Below, one piece after another: positions 51,574 through 61,722 of a stretch of 64,000 bases of DNA. Origin of the DNA: Halobacterium salinarum DSM 3754 (lineage in GTDB: Archaea; Halobacteriota; Halobacteria; Halobacteriales; Halobacteriaceae); NCBI RefSeq assembly GCF_008124605.1, contig NZ_VRYN01000001.1, positions 236,772-300,771 on the forward strand, written 5' to 3'. The notes under the pieces are model-generated. The model was not told the origin of the DNA. It did no database searches and was given only the letters and a program-made list of their open reading frames with translations. Made by a program: the position numbers and the translations under genes. How positions within the stretch are numbered: the stretch's first letter is position 1; every line of letters begins with the position of its first letter.

Positions 51574-52461
51574 TCAGAACTGGCTGTCGAGAAACGACGC
51601 GGCGTCGGCGCGCGTCGGCGCGGTGCGCGCGCCCTCGTGTTGGGCGGCGAGCGCGCCGCAGGCGTTGCCGAACTCCAGGGCGCGCTCGTGGTCGCCGCCG
51701 TCAAGCACCACGGCGACGAACCCGGCGGCGAACGCGTCGCCTGCGCCGGTCGTGTCCACGGGATCGACCGCGAACCCGGGGTGGGTGACCGACCCGCTGG
51801 GGGTGTGGACGGTCGCGCCCTCGGAGCCGTGTTTGACGACGACGACGCGGTCGCTGTCGGGGGCGGTCGGGCCGCCGTCGTCGTCGAGGACGGCGCCGGC
51901 TTCGTTGTCGTTGACGAACAGGATGTCGGTGCGGGCGAGCGCGTCGCCGTAGTCGCGGTCGCGGAGCCGACGCCCCGGATCGAAGGAGACGGTGGCGTCG
52001 TGCTCCCGGGCGAGGGCCGTGAGGCGGGCGGCGGTGGCGGGGCGCTGGCTCGTGAGGTGGACGTGCTCGCAGTCCGCGCCGACCACCGCGGGGTCGAGGT
52101 CACCGGGCGCGACGGCCTCGTTTGCGCCGTCGTTGCCGAGCACCATGACCTCCCCACGGCTGTCCACCAGGAGGTATTTGACGCTCGTTTCGAGGCCGTC
52201 GACGACGCGCAGGCCGGCGAGGTCGACGCCGGCGGCCTGGAGTTCGCGCTGCGCGAGCAGGCCGTGTTCGTCGTCGCCGACGCTCCCGACGAGGCCGGCG
52301 TCGATGTCGAAGCCGGCGAGCGCGCACGCGACGTTGGCGGCGCTGCCACCGCCCGAGCGCCGCTGGGAGACGATCTCGGCTTCCCCGTCGGGTTCGGGGA
52401 GCGCATCCACGCGGAGCGTGACATCCCAGTTGACGTGGCCGGCGGCGACGACGCGGCTCAT
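51574..52461 (-). CDS. PfkB-family sugar kinase (probable ribose-1-phosphate kinase)
   Basis: A 295-residue ribokinase-fold kinase. The N-terminus AAGHVNWDVTLRVDALPEP and SGGGSAANVACALAGF are the substrate lid and GG motif; the C-terminal PVDTTGAGDAFAAGFVAV holds the catalytic Asp and anion hole. Because it neighbours a nucleoside phosphorylase and an R15P isomerase, the likely substrate is ribose 1-phosphate, making ribose 1,5-bisphosphate, as reported for haloarchaea. Cytidine, fructose or other sugars are possible from family membership alone. Confidence 0.85.
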   Translation of the reverse strand: MSRVVAAGHVNWDVTLRVDALPEPDGEAEIVSQRRSGGGSAANVACALAGFDIDAGLVGSVGDDEHGLLAQRELQAAGVDLAGLRVVDGLETSVKYLLVDSRGEVMVLGNDGANEAVAPGDLDPAVVGADCEHVHLTSQRPATAARLTALAREHDATVSFDPGRRLRDRDYGDALARTDILFVNDNEAGAVLDDDGGPTAPDSDRVVVVKHGSEGATVHTPSGSVTHPGFAVDPVDTTGAGDAFAAGFVAVVLDGGDHERALEFGNACGALAAQHEGARTAPTRADAASFLDSQF

Positions 52462-52485
52462 ACCAGCGGCCAGCGGCCGCGGCGG

Positions 52486-53319
52486 CTAAAAGCCTGTGGG
52501 GTTGGCGGCGATGAACAACACTACGTTGTGCACGCCGGGGCCGAGCCCGACCGCGGCCACGAGCCCGAGGATCGCGGTGCCCTCCTGGGGGCGGTCGCGG
52601 ACCGACTCCGCGAGCAGAACGACGACGCCGGCCGCCAACGCCAGTTTCACGACCACGAACAGCCAGCCGCCGCCGACGACGGGCGCGGTCGGCAGCGCCC
52701 GCGCGAGCTCGATGATGGCGGTCGACAGCGGGGTTTGTTCGCCGTACCCCAGGGCGTCGACGCCGACGGCCGTCGAGGTCGCGTCGAGGGCGTGCCCGAA
52801 GACCGCGAGCACGCCGGCCACGCCGACCGCGCGCGTGTCAGTGGGGCGGATGCGGGCCAGGAGCCGCCAGCTGCCGGCGGTGAGCACCAGCGCCGCGCCG
52901 ACCGCGCCCAACGGCCACGCGAGCGTGAGCGTGCCGGCGGTCCAGCCACGCGCGAGCGCGGCGGTGATCGGGACGGCAGCGGCGACAGCGCCGACGCCAG
53001 CGAGCAGCACTTGCGGCCGCGCGCCGAACCGGCGGACGGCCAGCCACGTCGCGCCGGCGGCGGCGGCGGTGGTCGCGTAGACGATGGGCGACCCGAAGAC
53101 GGGGGCGACGGCCGACGGATACAGCCCGAGTTGGTGGCAGGCGTAGAGGCTCGATCCGGCGACCATCCAGGGCGCGAGCGCGAGCACGGCCCGTCCGTCG
53201 ACGGTTGGCGGGTCGCGTCGCAGCCCCACGAGCACGGCGGCCGCCAGCGCCGCGACGGCGAGGAGGTGTGGCAGCGGCGGGAGCGCGAACCCCGAGGGGA
53301 GCACGGCGATGGTGTCCAT
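52486..53319 (-). CDS. DUF63 integral membrane protein
   Basis: A 277-residue membrane protein with seven or eight hydrophobic helices. It opens MDTIAVLPSGFALPPLPHLL and carries WMVAGSSLYACHQLGLYP, FGSPIVYATTAAAAG, FGHALDATSTAVGVDALGYG and GVHNVVLFIA, blocks typical of archaeal DUF63. The conserved His/Asp in FGHALDATST suggests a functional site, but no activity is known to me. It stands between the sugar kinase and the R15P isomerase in the same orientation with short gaps, so co-expression is likely. Confidence 0.82.
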   Translation of the reverse strand: MDTIAVLPSGFALPPLPHLLAVAALAAAVLVGLRRDPPTVDGRAVLALAPWMVAGSSLYACHQLGLYPSAVAPVFGSPIVYATTAAAAGATWLAVRRFGARPQVLLAGVGAVAAAVPITAALARGWTAGTLTLAWPLGAVGAALVLTAGSWRLLARIRPTDTRAVGVAGVLAVFGHALDATSTAVGVDALGYGEQTPLSTAIIELARALPTAPVVGGGWLFVVVKLALAAGVVVLLAESVRDRPQEGTAILGLVAAVGLGPGVHNVVLFIAANPTGF

Positions 53320-53362
53320 ACGGGGTGGCGTCACGCTCGCGGTGAAAGTGTTGCCTTTCGGG

Positions 53363-54307
53363 TCAGTCCTCGGCCCACGGTTCGGTGGTGCCGTCGCCGT
53401 ACAGCTCCCGCATCAGGGTGACGATGCTCTCGGGGGGGAACTGCCCGCGCTCGGTGACGATGGCGTCGACGTACCGCGGGGGCGTCACGTCGAACGCGGG
53501 GTTCTCGACGTCGGGCGCGCCGAGTTGGTGGCGGTCGGCGGCGGCCAGCACCTCGGTTTCGTCGCGCATCTCGATCTCGACGGTGTTGCCGGTGAGGGTG
53601 TCCGGATGCAGTTTCAGCGTTTGGGCCGCAACCATCACGGGCACGCCGCGCTCGCGGGCGACCACGGCGAGCATGCTGGTGCCGATCTTGTTGATGACCG
53701 AGCCATCGGCGGCGATGGAGTCCGCGCCCACGAGCACGTGGTCGACGGCGTCGAGGTAGCGACGCCCCGCGTTGTCGACGATCAGCGTCACCGGCACCCC
53801 CCACTCGCGGAGCTGGTCGGCGGTGATGTGGCCCTGCTTGCGGGGGCGGGTCTCCTTGACCACGGCTTCAATGTGTTTGCCGTCGTCGAGGGCGGCTTTC
53901 ACGCACGCCAGGGCGTCCGTGGAGTGGCAGTGGGTCATCACGGTGTCGCCGTCCCGCAGCCGGTTGGCGCCGATCGCGCCCAGGTCGTCCTGGGCGCGGT
54001 CGAGTTGCTGGCGGAAGGCGTCGGCGGCGTCGGTGACCGACGCCCGCAGCGCGGCCACCGTCTCCCCGTCGGTGTTGCCGAGCACGTACCGGAGGGCGTT
54101 CGGGAGGCTCACCGCCGTCGGGCGGGTGTCCCGGAGGTGGCGGGCCGCCGCCCGAAGCTCCGCGCGGAACGCGGCGGGCGAGTCGGCGTCGCTGTCGGTG
54201 GCCTGGGATTCGAGCGCGTCGGCGGCCGCCCGCGCGATGGTTGCCGCGCCCCGGATCTCCATGTCGGCGATGTCGTCGGCGGTCGCCCGCACGTCCTCGG
54301 TGACCAT
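53363..54307 (-). CDS. Ribose-1,5-bisphosphate isomerase
   Basis: A 314-residue eIF2B-related sugar-phosphate isomerase that turns ribose 1,5-bisphosphate into ribulose 1,5-bisphosphate. The catalytic Cys is in TVMTHCHSTDALACVKAAL and the catalytic Asp in DHVLVGADSIAADGSVINK, matching the Thermococcus enzyme; EAVVKETRPRKQGHITADQL follows. An N-terminal helical segment of about 110 residues is usual for the archaeal group. No Rubisco gene is in this window; haloarchaea typically send the product to a phosphatase and aldolase. Confidence 0.9.
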   Translation of the reverse strand: MVTEDVRATADDIADMEIRGAATIARAAADALESQATDSDADSPAAFRAELRAAARHLRDTRPTAVSLPNALRYVLGNTDGETVAALRASVTDAADAFRQQLDRAQDDLGAIGANRLRDGDTVMTHCHSTDALACVKAALDDGKHIEAVVKETRPRKQGHITADQLREWGVPVTLIVDNAGRRYLDAVDHVLVGADSIAADGSVINKIGTSMLAVVARERGVPVMVAAQTLKLHPDTLTGNTVEIEMRDETEVLAAADRHQLGAPDVENPAFDVTPPRYVDAIVTERGQFPPESIVTLMRELYGDGTTEPWAED

Positions 54308-54349
54308 ACTCGGGCTACGCGCCCACGAAGAAAAGGGTTCGGCGACGCG

Positions 54350-56767
54350 TCAGTTCTCGTCGGTGTCGGCCGACGCCGCGCGCGCGTCGAACTGATCGAG
54401 CAGGTCGTTGAGCGTTGACACCTGGTCGTCGAGGTCGTCGGCGCGCCCGGCGACCTCCGAGACCGACGCCGCCTGTTCCTCGGCGGCCGCCGACACCTGC
54501 TGGGACTCGGTGGCGGTGCGGTCGCTGAGGTCCGTGACCTCGTCGATCATCGTGACGACCTCCTCGGTGGAGGCCGCCTGCTCGTCGGTGGCGTCGCTGA
54601 TCGACTGCACGCTGCCGTTTGCGGCCTCGACCTGGTCGCCGATGTCGTCGAGCGCCGCCAGCGCCGCCTCGATGGTCTCGCTGCCGGCGTCGACGCGGTC
54701 GCCGAGTTCGGACATGTCCGCGACCGTGTCCGCGACGTCGGCCTGCACGTCGTCGACCAGCGTCTCGATCTCCGTGGCCGATTCTTTGACCTCATCGGCG
54801 AGGTCCTTGACCTCGTCGGCGACCACCGCGAAGCCGTCGCCGCTCTTGTCGGCGCGGGCGGCCTCGATGTTGGCGTTCAACGCCAGCATGTTCGTCTGCT
54901 CGGCGATGTCCGTGATGACGCCGGTCACGTCGCCGATGGCGTCGACGGCCTCCTCCAGGGCGGTCACGCGCTCGACGGCGCTGTCGGCGGTCGCCTCGAT
55001 GCGTTCGAGTTCGGCGACGGCGTCCTCGCCGAGCTCCTGGCCGCGCTCGCTCTCGGTGGCGGCCTGGTTGACCGTCTCGGCGACGTCGTCGGCGCTGGCC
55101 GCGATCTCCTCGACGGTCGCGGACAGCGACGTGACCTCGTCGCCGACCGTGCCGAGGCGGTCGCGTTGCTGGTCGGCGTCCGCGGAGATGTCCTGGACGG
55201 ATTCGCTGACCTGGTCGCTGGCGCTGCGGATCTCCGCGGCGCTCGTGGACACGTCGGTGCTGGCGGCGTCGACCGCGTCGGCGATCGACCGCACCTGTGC
55301 CAGCGTGGCTTCCACGTCGCCCATCATGTCGTTGAACGCCTCGGCGATGTCCTGCATCGGCTCGCTGTCGACGTCCTCGTCGAGGCGTCTGGTCAGGTCA
55401 CCGGCCGCCGCGGCCGCCATCTCGTCGCTGTACTCGGCGGCGCGACGCTCCAGGCGCTCGTTCAACCGCTCCGAGGCTGCACGCGCCTCTTCGGCGTCTT
55501 TGCGCGTCTGCTCGGCGTCCTCGCGGGCCTCATCGAGGTCCGTGATGAGCGCCTCCAGGCGCGTGTGCATCTGTGAGAGTGACGCGCCGAACGCCCCGGG
55601 GAGATCTTCGTCGAGCACGTCCGCGTCGAAGTTCTGGTCGGCGAGCGCGTCGGCCTGGCTGGCGGCCGTGGTGAGATACGTCTGCATCTCCCCGAACGCC
55701 CCGACGAGCTGTCCGAGCTCGTCGGTGCGGTCGGTGTCGGGGATCGTGGTGTCGAGGTCGCCGTCGGCGATGGCGGCCGCGACGCCCGCCAGCTCGTCGA
55801 GGGCGCTGGACGTGCGCCGCCCGACAGTCAGCCCGACCAGCAGCAGGCCCACGAGTGCCACCACGACGAGGCCGGCGAGGTTCTGCGTGACCTCCGACTG
55901 GAGCGCGTACGCCTGCCCGCGGGGGACGTGGTAGGTCAACACCCAGTCGGTGCCGGCGACCGGCGTGTACGCAGTGGCGTACCGGCCGTCGTCCATGCCG
56001 GTGCGTTCGGGTTCGGTGTTGTAGACGGTCTGGCCGCTGCGCGCGGTCGCAACCGCAGCCGGAACGTTGCCCGCGGTGTCAGTGTACTGTTCCAGCAGCG
56101 CGCGGTTCCGGTTGTCGAGCGTGATGACGCCGTCGCCGTTGACGACTTTCACGTCGCCGGTGGCGATCGGGGAGTTGAACGACTGGGAGTGTTGGGCCAG
56201 CGACATGGTCATCACGAGCACCCAGCCGGGTTTGTCCGTGGGCGCAGTCATGGCGACCACGGGGGAGTCGTCGACCTCGTAGGGGTCGGAGACGGACACG
56301 TCGGTGGTGCCGTCCTCGATGGTGGACAGCCACGGCGCGTCGCCGGCCTGGAGTGTCGTCCCGGAGCGCGCGTCGTCGGTGCTCGCGACCACGGTGTCCT
56401 GGCTCGTGGACACCACGTGGATGGCGCGCACGTCCTGTTGGAGGGTTGCGAGCTGGCGTTCGAGCTGTGGTTTGACGTCGCTCGTCCGGACCGCATCACC
56501 CCCGATGTTCGAGGCCAGGAACGTCGTGGTTGATTCTTTCTGTGTGAGCCAGTCGTGCAGCGTTGCGGCCTGTTGTTCGGCGATACCCGACACGCGGCGC
56601 TCGGTGTTCTCGCCGACTGTCGACTGGGTTTGGAGGTGGATGTAGCCGCCGGCGGCCGCCACGATGATCACCACCACGAGCAACAACACGTTGAACTTCG
56701 CCGCGTAGCTGCCCCGGATGCGCGCGGGGAGCACGCGCTCGAAGAGTCCGCGGTCGATGTCGCTCAC
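54350..56767 (-). CDS. basT: Chemotaxis transducer BasT (branched-chain amino acid taxis)
   Basis: An 805-residue methyl-accepting transducer. A first membrane helix lies near residues 25-47 ([20 protein letters not shown]), then an extracellular Cache-like domain, a second helix near 290-312, HAMP regions, and a long cytoplasmic coiled coil with the hairpin tip [20 protein letters not shown] around residues 615-635. It relays ligand occupancy to CheA. It overlaps by 4 nt the upstream binding-protein gene (56764-56767), the same arrangement as the BasB-BasT system of Halobacterium, which senses Leu, Ile, Val, Met and Cys. Confidence 0.9.
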   Translation of the reverse strand: MSDIDRGLFERVLPARIRGSYAAKFNVLLLVVVIIVAAAGGYIHLQTQSTVGENTERRVSGIAEQQAATLHDWLTQKESTTTFLASNIGGDAVRTSDVKPQLERQLATLQQDVRAIHVVSTSQDTVVASTDDARSGTTLQAGDAPWLSTIEDGTTDVSVSDPYEVDDSPVVAMTAPTDKPGWVLVMTMSLAQHSQSFNSPIATGDVKVVNGDGVITLDNRNRALLEQYTDTAGNVPAAVATARSGQTVYNTEPERTGMDDGRYATAYTPVAGTDWVLTYHVPRGQAYALQSEVTQNLAGLVVVALVGLLLVGLTVGRRTSSALDELAGVAAAIADGDLDTTIPDTDRTDELGQLVGAFGEMQTYLTTAASQADALADQNFDADVLDEDLPGAFGASLSQMHTRLEALITDLDEAREDAEQTRKDAEEARAASERLNERLERRAAEYSDEMAAAAAGDLTRRLDEDVDSEPMQDIAEAFNDMMGDVEATLAQVRSIADAVDAASTDVSTSAAEIRSASDQVSESVQDISADADQQRDRLGTVGDEVTSLSATVEEIAASADDVAETVNQAATESERGQELGEDAVAELERIEATADSAVERVTALEEAVDAIGDVTGVITDIAEQTNMLALNANIEAARADKSGDGFAVVADEVKDLADEVKESATEIETLVDDVQADVADTVADMSELGDRVDAGSETIEAALAALDDIGDQVEAANGSVQSISDATDEQAASTEEVVTMIDEVTDLSDRTATESQQVSAAAEEQAASVSEVAGRADDLDDQVSTLNDLLDQFDARAASADTDEN

Positions 56768-58005
56768 GCGTCACCACCGTCCGTGAAGTATCCGGATTTC
56801 AGCAGCTCGCGGGTCTCGATACCGGCGTCAGTGAGCTGTTGGATGAGGTAGCCGGTGACCGGTTCGAGGGCGGCGGTGAGGTCGACGTTCCCGGTGGCCC
56901 CGTTGTAGTTGAGTTCGCGGCCGGCGTCGATGAGGTCGGTCGCGCGCCCGAAGTCGCCGACGGTGATCGAGTGACCGACGCCGCCGGAGACGGACTGGAG
57001 CGCGCCGGCGACGGCGCGCGGAGTCGGGTCGCCGCTGTAGGACGCCGCGAGCAACGCGAGCGCGGCCGCGTCGTAGGCGTTCTCGGTGTACGGCTGCAGC
57101 GGGGTGGCGTCGCTGAGGGCGCGCCGGAGGCGCTTGGTACCGACGGTGCTGGCGCTGTTGACGGTCGCGGTGTAGGCGCCGTTCCAGCTGGGTGGCGAGG
57201 ACGCCGACGCGAGCGCGGAGCTGAGTGCGATTTCGCCGCCGTATTCGCGGCCGACCAGCTCGTCGATGACGCCGCTCGAGGAGCCGGGCGAGCCGATGAA
57301 CGCGACGGCGTCCGGGTCGGGCGCGAGCGCGTCGTCGACCGGCCCGCCCGGGGTGTCGGTCCCCCCCTGATAGGGGACCGACGCCAGCAGGTCGGCCCCG
57401 AGGCGGTCGGCGAGCACGTCGGCCAACGCGGCCCCGAACGCGTTGTCGACGTAGAGGATGGTGGCCGTGTCGGCGGCGGCGTACATGTCGTCGTCGACGA
57501 TCTTCGCCATGACGGCGGCCTGCTGGCTGTCGTTGGGGCAGGTGCGGGCGACGAACTTCTGGCCGTCGCTGCGGCCCGCGGTGGCGATCGCGGGCGCGGT
57601 TGTGGAGGGGCTGACGAGGAGCTGTGCGTCCGCGGCGGCCTGCTCGGTGAGCGCCGTCGTCACGCCGCTGAGCACGGGGCCGACGATCGCCAGGGGGGAC
57701 TCGTCGGCGGCGAGCGTGGCGTACCGGTCGGCCGCCACCGACGGGTCAGCTTCGGTGTCTTTCGAGACGTGGACGACATCGCGGCCGTTGATCCCGCCGC
57801 CGCGGTTGGCGTGCTCGACGGCGGTGTCGATGGCGCGCTGGTGGTCGGCGGCGAGGGCACCGAGTGAGCCGGGGCCGGACAGCGGGAGCAGCGAGCCGAC
57901 GGTGACGGGCTGGCCTGCCCCCCCGACGCCGGCACAGCCAGCGAGCCCGGTGGCTGCGGTGGCTCCGATCGCGCCCAACCATTCTCGTCTGGTCGTGCTA
58001 TGCAT
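56764..58005 (-). CDS. basB: Amino-acid binding lipoprotein BasB (receptor for BasT)
   Basis: A 413-residue LivK-type periplasmic-binding-like protein. The Tat/lipoprotein signal is [17 protein letters not shown] with the lipobox GLAGC (Cys about 24). The mature part starts [20 protein letters not shown] and keeps the two-lobe pattern ([36 protein letters not shown]). No ABC permease follows; instead the transducer basT overlaps its stop, so it presents amino acids to the chemoreceptor. ATG at 58005; an ATG at 58011 is two codons upstream. Confidence 0.9.
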   Translation of the reverse strand: MHSTTRREWLGAIGATAATGLAGCAGVGGAGQPVTVGSLLPLSGPGSLGALAADHQRAIDTAVEHANRGGGINGRDVVHVSKDTEADPSVAADRYATLAADESPLAIVGPVLSGVTTALTEQAAADAQLLVSPSTTAPAIATAGRSDGQKFVARTCPNDSQQAAVMAKIVDDDMYAAADTATILYVDNAFGAALADVLADRLGADLLASVPYQGGTDTPGGPVDDALAPDPDAVAFIGSPGSSSGVIDELVGREYGGEIALSSALASASSPPSWNGAYTATVNSASTVGTKRLRRALSDATPLQPYTENAYDAAALALLAASYSGDPTPRAVAGALQSVSGGVGHSITVGDFGRATDLIDAGRELNYNGATGNVDLTAALEPVTGYLIQQLTDAGIETRELLKSGYFTDGGDA

Positions 58006-58102
58006 ACTCAATCACTGCTAACTGTCGCATTTCAACCTTCGGGTGGCGTTATCAGCGAAGAGAGCCACGGAATATTTCCACGCGCCGGGCTGTTGTCCGG
58101 GT

Positions 58103-58741
58103 ATGGACCGCGAGACACTCGCCGCCCGCATCGACCACACCGTGCTGGGACCGACCACGACACGCGCGGACGTGTTGAGCGTGGTCGACGACGCCGAAGC
58201 CCACGGGATGAACGTCTGTATCCCGCCGTGTTACGTCGCCGACGCCCGCGACCACGCGTCCGCCGACCGCACCATCGCCACCGTGATCGGGTTCCCACAC
58301 GGCACGCAGGCAACCAGCGTGAAGGTCGCGGCCGCGGAGCACGCGCACGCCGACGGCGCGGACGAACTCGACCTCGTGATCCCCATCGGCCGACTGAAAG
58401 GCGGCGACCACGAGGCGGTGACCGCGGAGATCGCGGCCGTGAACGACGCCACGCCGCTGCCGGTGAAAGTCATCATCGAAACGCCGGTGTTGACCGACGC
58501 CGAGAAACACGCCGCCTGCGAGGCGGCGGCCGACGCCGACGCGGCGATGGTGAAGACGGCGACCGGCTTCACCGACGGCGGGGCGACGGTCCCCGACGTG
58601 TCGCTGATGAGCGAGTACCTCCCGGTGAAAGCCAGCGGCGGCGTCGGGACGTACGCCGACGCCGCGGCGATGTTCGACGCCGGCGCGGTGCGCATCGGCG
58701 CGTCTTCGGGGGTCGACATCGTGGCGTCGTTCGCGGAGTAG
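58103..58741 (+). CDS. deoC: Deoxyribose-phosphate aldolase
   Basis: A 212-residue class I aldolase splitting 2-deoxyribose 5-phosphate into acetaldehyde and glyceraldehyde 3-phosphate. [18 protein letters not shown] opens the barrel; the Schiff-base lysine is in [16 protein letters not shown], with [11 protein letters not shown] and [18 protein letters not shown] carrying the neighbouring catalytic residues and phosphate loop. It completes nucleoside salvage together with the phosphorylase cluster 4 kb away. The ATG at 58103 follows GTTGTCCGG and is divergent from basB. Confidence 0.95.
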   Translation: MDRETLAARIDHTVLGPTTTRADVLSVVDDAEAHGMNVCIPPCYVADARDHASADRTIATVIGFPHGTQATSVKVAAAEHAHADGADELDLVIPIGRLKGGDHEAVTAEIAAVNDATPLPVKVIIETPVLTDAEKHAACEAAADADAAMVKTATGFTDGGATVPDVSLMSEYLPVKASGGVGTYADAAAMFDAGAVRIGASSGVDIVASFAE

Positions 58742-58799
58742 GCGCCATCACTGGCGACCGCATGCCTTTTTGCTGCGCGCGGGCAACACATGTACAGCG

Positions 58800-60098
58800 A
58801 TGGCCCGCTACCACATCGAAACATACGGGTGCACCTCGAACCGCGGCGAGAGCCGCGACATCGAGCGACGCCTCCGCGACGCCGGCCACCACAAGGTGGA
58901 GACGGCGGCTGACGCGGACGTCGCGATCCTCAACACCTGTACGGTCGTCGAGAAAACGGAGCGAAACATGCTCCGGCGGGCCAAAGAACTCGCCGACGAG
59001 ACCGCCGACCTCATCGTCACGGGCTGCATGGCGCTGGCCCAGGGCGAGGCGTTCGCCGACGCCGACGTGGACGCACAGGTCCTCCACTGGGACGACGTGC
59101 CCGAGGCGGTGACGAACGGCGAGTGTCCGACGACGACGCCGGACGCCGAGCCGATCCTGGACGGCGTGGTGGGCATCCTGCCCATCGCGCGCGGCTGCAT
59201 GAGCAACTGCTCGTACTGCATCACCAAGCAGGCCACCGGCCGCGTGGACTCCCCGCCGGTCGAGGAGAACGTCGAGAAGGCGCGCGCGCTGGTGCACGCC
59301 GGCGCGAAGGAGATCCGGATCACCGGCCAGGACACGGGCGTCTACGGCTGGGACACCGGCGAGCGGAAACTCCCCGAGTTGCTGGAGCGCATCGCCACCG
59401 AGATCGAGGGCGAGTTCCGGGTGCGCGTGGGGATGGCCAACCCGGGCGGCGTCCACGGCATCCGGGAGGAGCTGGCGGCGGTGTTCGCCGAGCACGACGA
59501 GATCTATAATTTCCTACACGCGCCCGTCCAGTCCGGCAGCGACGACGTGCTCGCGGACATGCGCCGCCAACACGAGGTCAGCCAGTACCGCGACATCGTG
59601 GAGACGTTCAACGACACCCTCGGGGAGTGGACGCTGTCGACGGACTTCATCGTCGGCTTCCCGACCGAGGACGACGACGACCACGAGGCGTCGATGGACC
59701 TCCTGCGGGAGACCCGCCCGGAGAAGATCAACGTCACGCGGTTCTCAAAGCGCCCGGGCACCGACGCCGCCGAGCTGAAGGGGCTGGGCGGGCAGACGAA
59801 AAAGGACCGCTCGAAGGCGATGACGGAGCTGAAAATGGACGTGGTTGGGGAAGCCCACGAGTCGATGGTTGGCACCCGGCGTGACGTGCTCGTCGTCGAG
59901 GAGGGGACCGGCGACTCGGTGAAATGCTACGACGGCGCGTACCGCCAGGTGATCGTGCAGAACGCCACCGACCACGGACTGGAGCCCGGCGACTTCGCTA
60001 CCGTGGAGGTCACCAGCCACCAGACCGTCTACGCGTTCGCGGAGCCCGTGGATGCCGCCGCGGTCGACGACGGCCCCGCCGAAACGACCGCGGACTGA
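58800..60098 (+). CDS. tRNA N6-threonylcarbamoyladenosine (t6A37) methylthiotransferase
   Basis: A 432-residue radical-SAM methylthiotransferase (archaeal MtaB/Cdkal1 type) that turns t6A37 into ms2t6A in tRNA. The N-terminal UPF0004 domain holds YHIETYGCTSNRGESRDIE and cysteines in LNTCTVV and VTGCMA (cluster II). The radical SAM motif is ARGCMSNCSYCITKQATGRV (CxxxCxxC). HAPVQSGSDDVLADMRRQH and a C-terminal TRAM domain complete it. ATG at 58800, with CTTTTTGC 25-30 bp upstream. Confidence 0.93.
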   Translation: MARYHIETYGCTSNRGESRDIERRLRDAGHHKVETAADADVAILNTCTVVEKTERNMLRRAKELADETADLIVTGCMALAQGEAFADADVDAQVLHWDDVPEAVTNGECPTTTPDAEPILDGVVGILPIARGCMSNCSYCITKQATGRVDSPPVEENVEKARALVHAGAKEIRITGQDTGVYGWDTGERKLPELLERIATEIEGEFRVRVGMANPGGVHGIREELAAVFAEHDEIYNFLHAPVQSGSDDVLADMRRQHEVSQYRDIVETFNDTLGEWTLSTDFIVGFPTEDDDDHEASMDLLRETRPEKINVTRFSKRPGTDAAELKGLGGQTKKDRSKAMTELKMDVVGEAHESMVGTRRDVLVVEEGTGDSVKCYDGAYRQVIVQNATDHGLEPGDFATVEVTSHQTVYAFAEPVDAAAVDDGPAETTAD

Positions 60099-60116
60099 CC
60101 GTTCGCAGGCGGCGCG

Positions 60117-61016
60117 CTATTCGGGCGCGGTGTCCGCGTCCTTCCATTCGCCGAGTTCCTTCGGGTCGACGTGGACGAACACGTCGTCGACCTCCGGGAT
60201 GGATTCGAGGTCGAGGATGAGGTCGGTCTCGATGTCGTGGGCCTCGTGCAGCGTCATCTCGCCCTCCACCTCGACGTGAAGGCTGACGTCGATCTCGGGG
60301 CCGACGTAGTGGGCAACCACGTCGTGTGCGCCTTCGACGTCCGGATTGTCGAGGGCGCGCCCGAGGATCTGCTCGCGGAGGTCGGCGGGCGGCGCAGCGC
60401 CGACCAGGTAGTTGACGTTGTCCCGGACGATCTCGTAGCCGGTGTGGAGGATGCCGGCGGCGACGACGAACGCCGCAAGCGGGTCCAAGACGGGGTAGCC
60501 GGTGGCGGAGCCGAGGACGCCGACCAGCGCCGCGCTGGCGGTGAGGATGTCGTTGCGGTTGTCGAGGGCGGTGGCGCGCAGCGCCGGGGAGCGATGATCG
60601 GCAGCGACGCCGAGGACGTACCGGTAGAGGGCGTATTTTGCGACTGCGGTGCCGACGAGCACGCCGACCGCGGGGAGGCCGGGAGTGGGGCCGTAGTCGC
60701 CCGCGGCCACGGTGGTGGTGGCCTGCCAGAGCACAGCACCGCCGGCGGCGAGCACGCCCAATGCGACCACCAGGGAGACGAACGGTTCGATGCGTTCGTG
60801 GCCGTGTGGGTGTTTGAAATCCGGGGGTTGCGTGGTGAGATAGAGGCCGCCGAGAACCACCAGCGAGTACGCCACGTCGGCGAGGCTGTTGATCGCCTCG
60901 GAGCCGACCGCGAGGCTGCCGGTCGCCCACCAGGCAGCGCCCTTGGCCGCGACGAGCGCGAGGTTCGCCGCGAGCACGAGCGCACCGACGCGCCGCACTG
61001 CGCGCTTGCGCTCCAT
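60117..61016 (-). CDS. Cation diffusion facilitator (CDF) metal transporter
   Basis: A 299-residue transporter with six hydrophobic helices and a C-terminal cytoplasmic ferredoxin-like domain (VHVEVEGEMTLHEAHDIETD). The transport site on helix 2 reads EAINSLADVAYS (N-x3-D) and on helix 5 TALDNRNDILTAS (D-x3-D), unlike the common D-x3-D/H-x3-D of zinc-exporting members. HPHGHERIEPF marks the cytoplasmic loop. The metal may therefore be something other than zinc, for example manganese or iron. It presumably exports metal from the cell. Confidence 0.87.
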   Translation of the reverse strand: MERKRAVRRVGALVLAANLALVAAKGAAWWATGSLAVGSEAINSLADVAYSLVVLGGLYLTTQPPDFKHPHGHERIEPFVSLVVALGVLAAGGAVLWQATTTVAAGDYGPTPGLPAVGVLVGTAVAKYALYRYVLGVAADHRSPALRATALDNRNDILTASAALVGVLGSATGYPVLDPLAAFVVAAGILHTGYEIVRDNVNYLVGAAPPADLREQILGRALDNPDVEGAHDVVAHYVGPEIDVSLHVEVEGEMTLHEAHDIETDLILDLESIPEVDDVFVHVDPKELGEWKDADTAPE

Positions 61017-61056
61017 TGGTCACGCGTAGTGTGGCGGGCAGTATCGAGGTTTCGAT

Positions 61057-61602
61057 TCAGTTGAAATCAACGAACACAGCCCCGGTTGGGGCTTCGGTGG
61101 CGTCCGGGCGGGCGAGAAACGCGTCGTGGAGCCGGTCGTAGGTGTCGTCGAGCGCTTCGACGATGACTTTCGTGTCGCTGATGACGGGCATGAAGTTCGT
61201 GTCGCCGTTCCAGCGGGGCACGACGTGGGTGTGGAGGTGGTCGCCGATGCTGCCGCCGGCCGCGCCGCCGCCGAGATTCAGCCCGGTGTTGAACGCGTCG
61301 GGGCCGAGCGCGGCGTCCAGGGCGTCGAGGGTTGCCTGCTTGAGGCGGGCGTGGTCGAGCAGCGTGTCGGCGTCGAGGTCGCCGTAGTCGCCCGTGTGGA
61401 CGTCCGGGATGACCATGCAGTGGCCGGGGTTGTACGGGTAGTTGTTCAGCATCACGGCGGCGTGGTCGGTGCGCGCGACGACGAGGTGTTGGCGGGCGTG
61501 CTCGCGGCCGGGGAACGCACAGAACACGCAGTCAACGTCGTCGTCGGTCGTGTCGTCGCGTTCGACCCACTCGATGCGCCACGGCGCGAACACCTGTTCC
61601 AT
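61057..61602 (-). CDS. HIT-family nucleotide hydrolase
   Basis: A 181-residue histidine-triad protein. DCVFCAFPGREHARQHLVV starts with a CxxC zinc pair; NNYPYNPGHCMVIPDVHTGD and the triad GDHLHTHVVPRWNGDTNFMP (HxHxH) form the active site. Such enzymes act on AMP- or ADP-linked nucleotides or dinucleotides. The archaeal branch with this C-terminal extension (DAFLARPDATEAP) has no fixed substrate. ATG at 61602. Confidence 0.9.
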   Translation of the reverse strand: MEQVFAPWRIEWVERDDTTDDDVDCVFCAFPGREHARQHLVVARTDHAAVMLNNYPYNPGHCMVIPDVHTGDYGDLDADTLLDHARLKQATLDALDAALGPDAFNTGLNLGGGAAGGSIGDHLHTHVVPRWNGDTNFMPVISDTKVIVEALDDTYDRLHDAFLARPDATEAPTGAVFVDFN

Positions 61603-61722
61603 ACGCGGCCCTGTGCGTGGCTGGGCAAGGAGTGTTTCGGTGCCGGTATCAACTATCTATCATGGTAACGATCCACACACATATACGTTCGGGAGGTGTA
61701 GGTACTCACACGGGACTCACCG

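Noticed and set aside
51034-53421. 795-codon rightward open frame
   Set aside because: Its translation is Arg/Gly-rich and antisense to the phosphorylase, kinase and DUF63 genes, each of which has strong family motifs.
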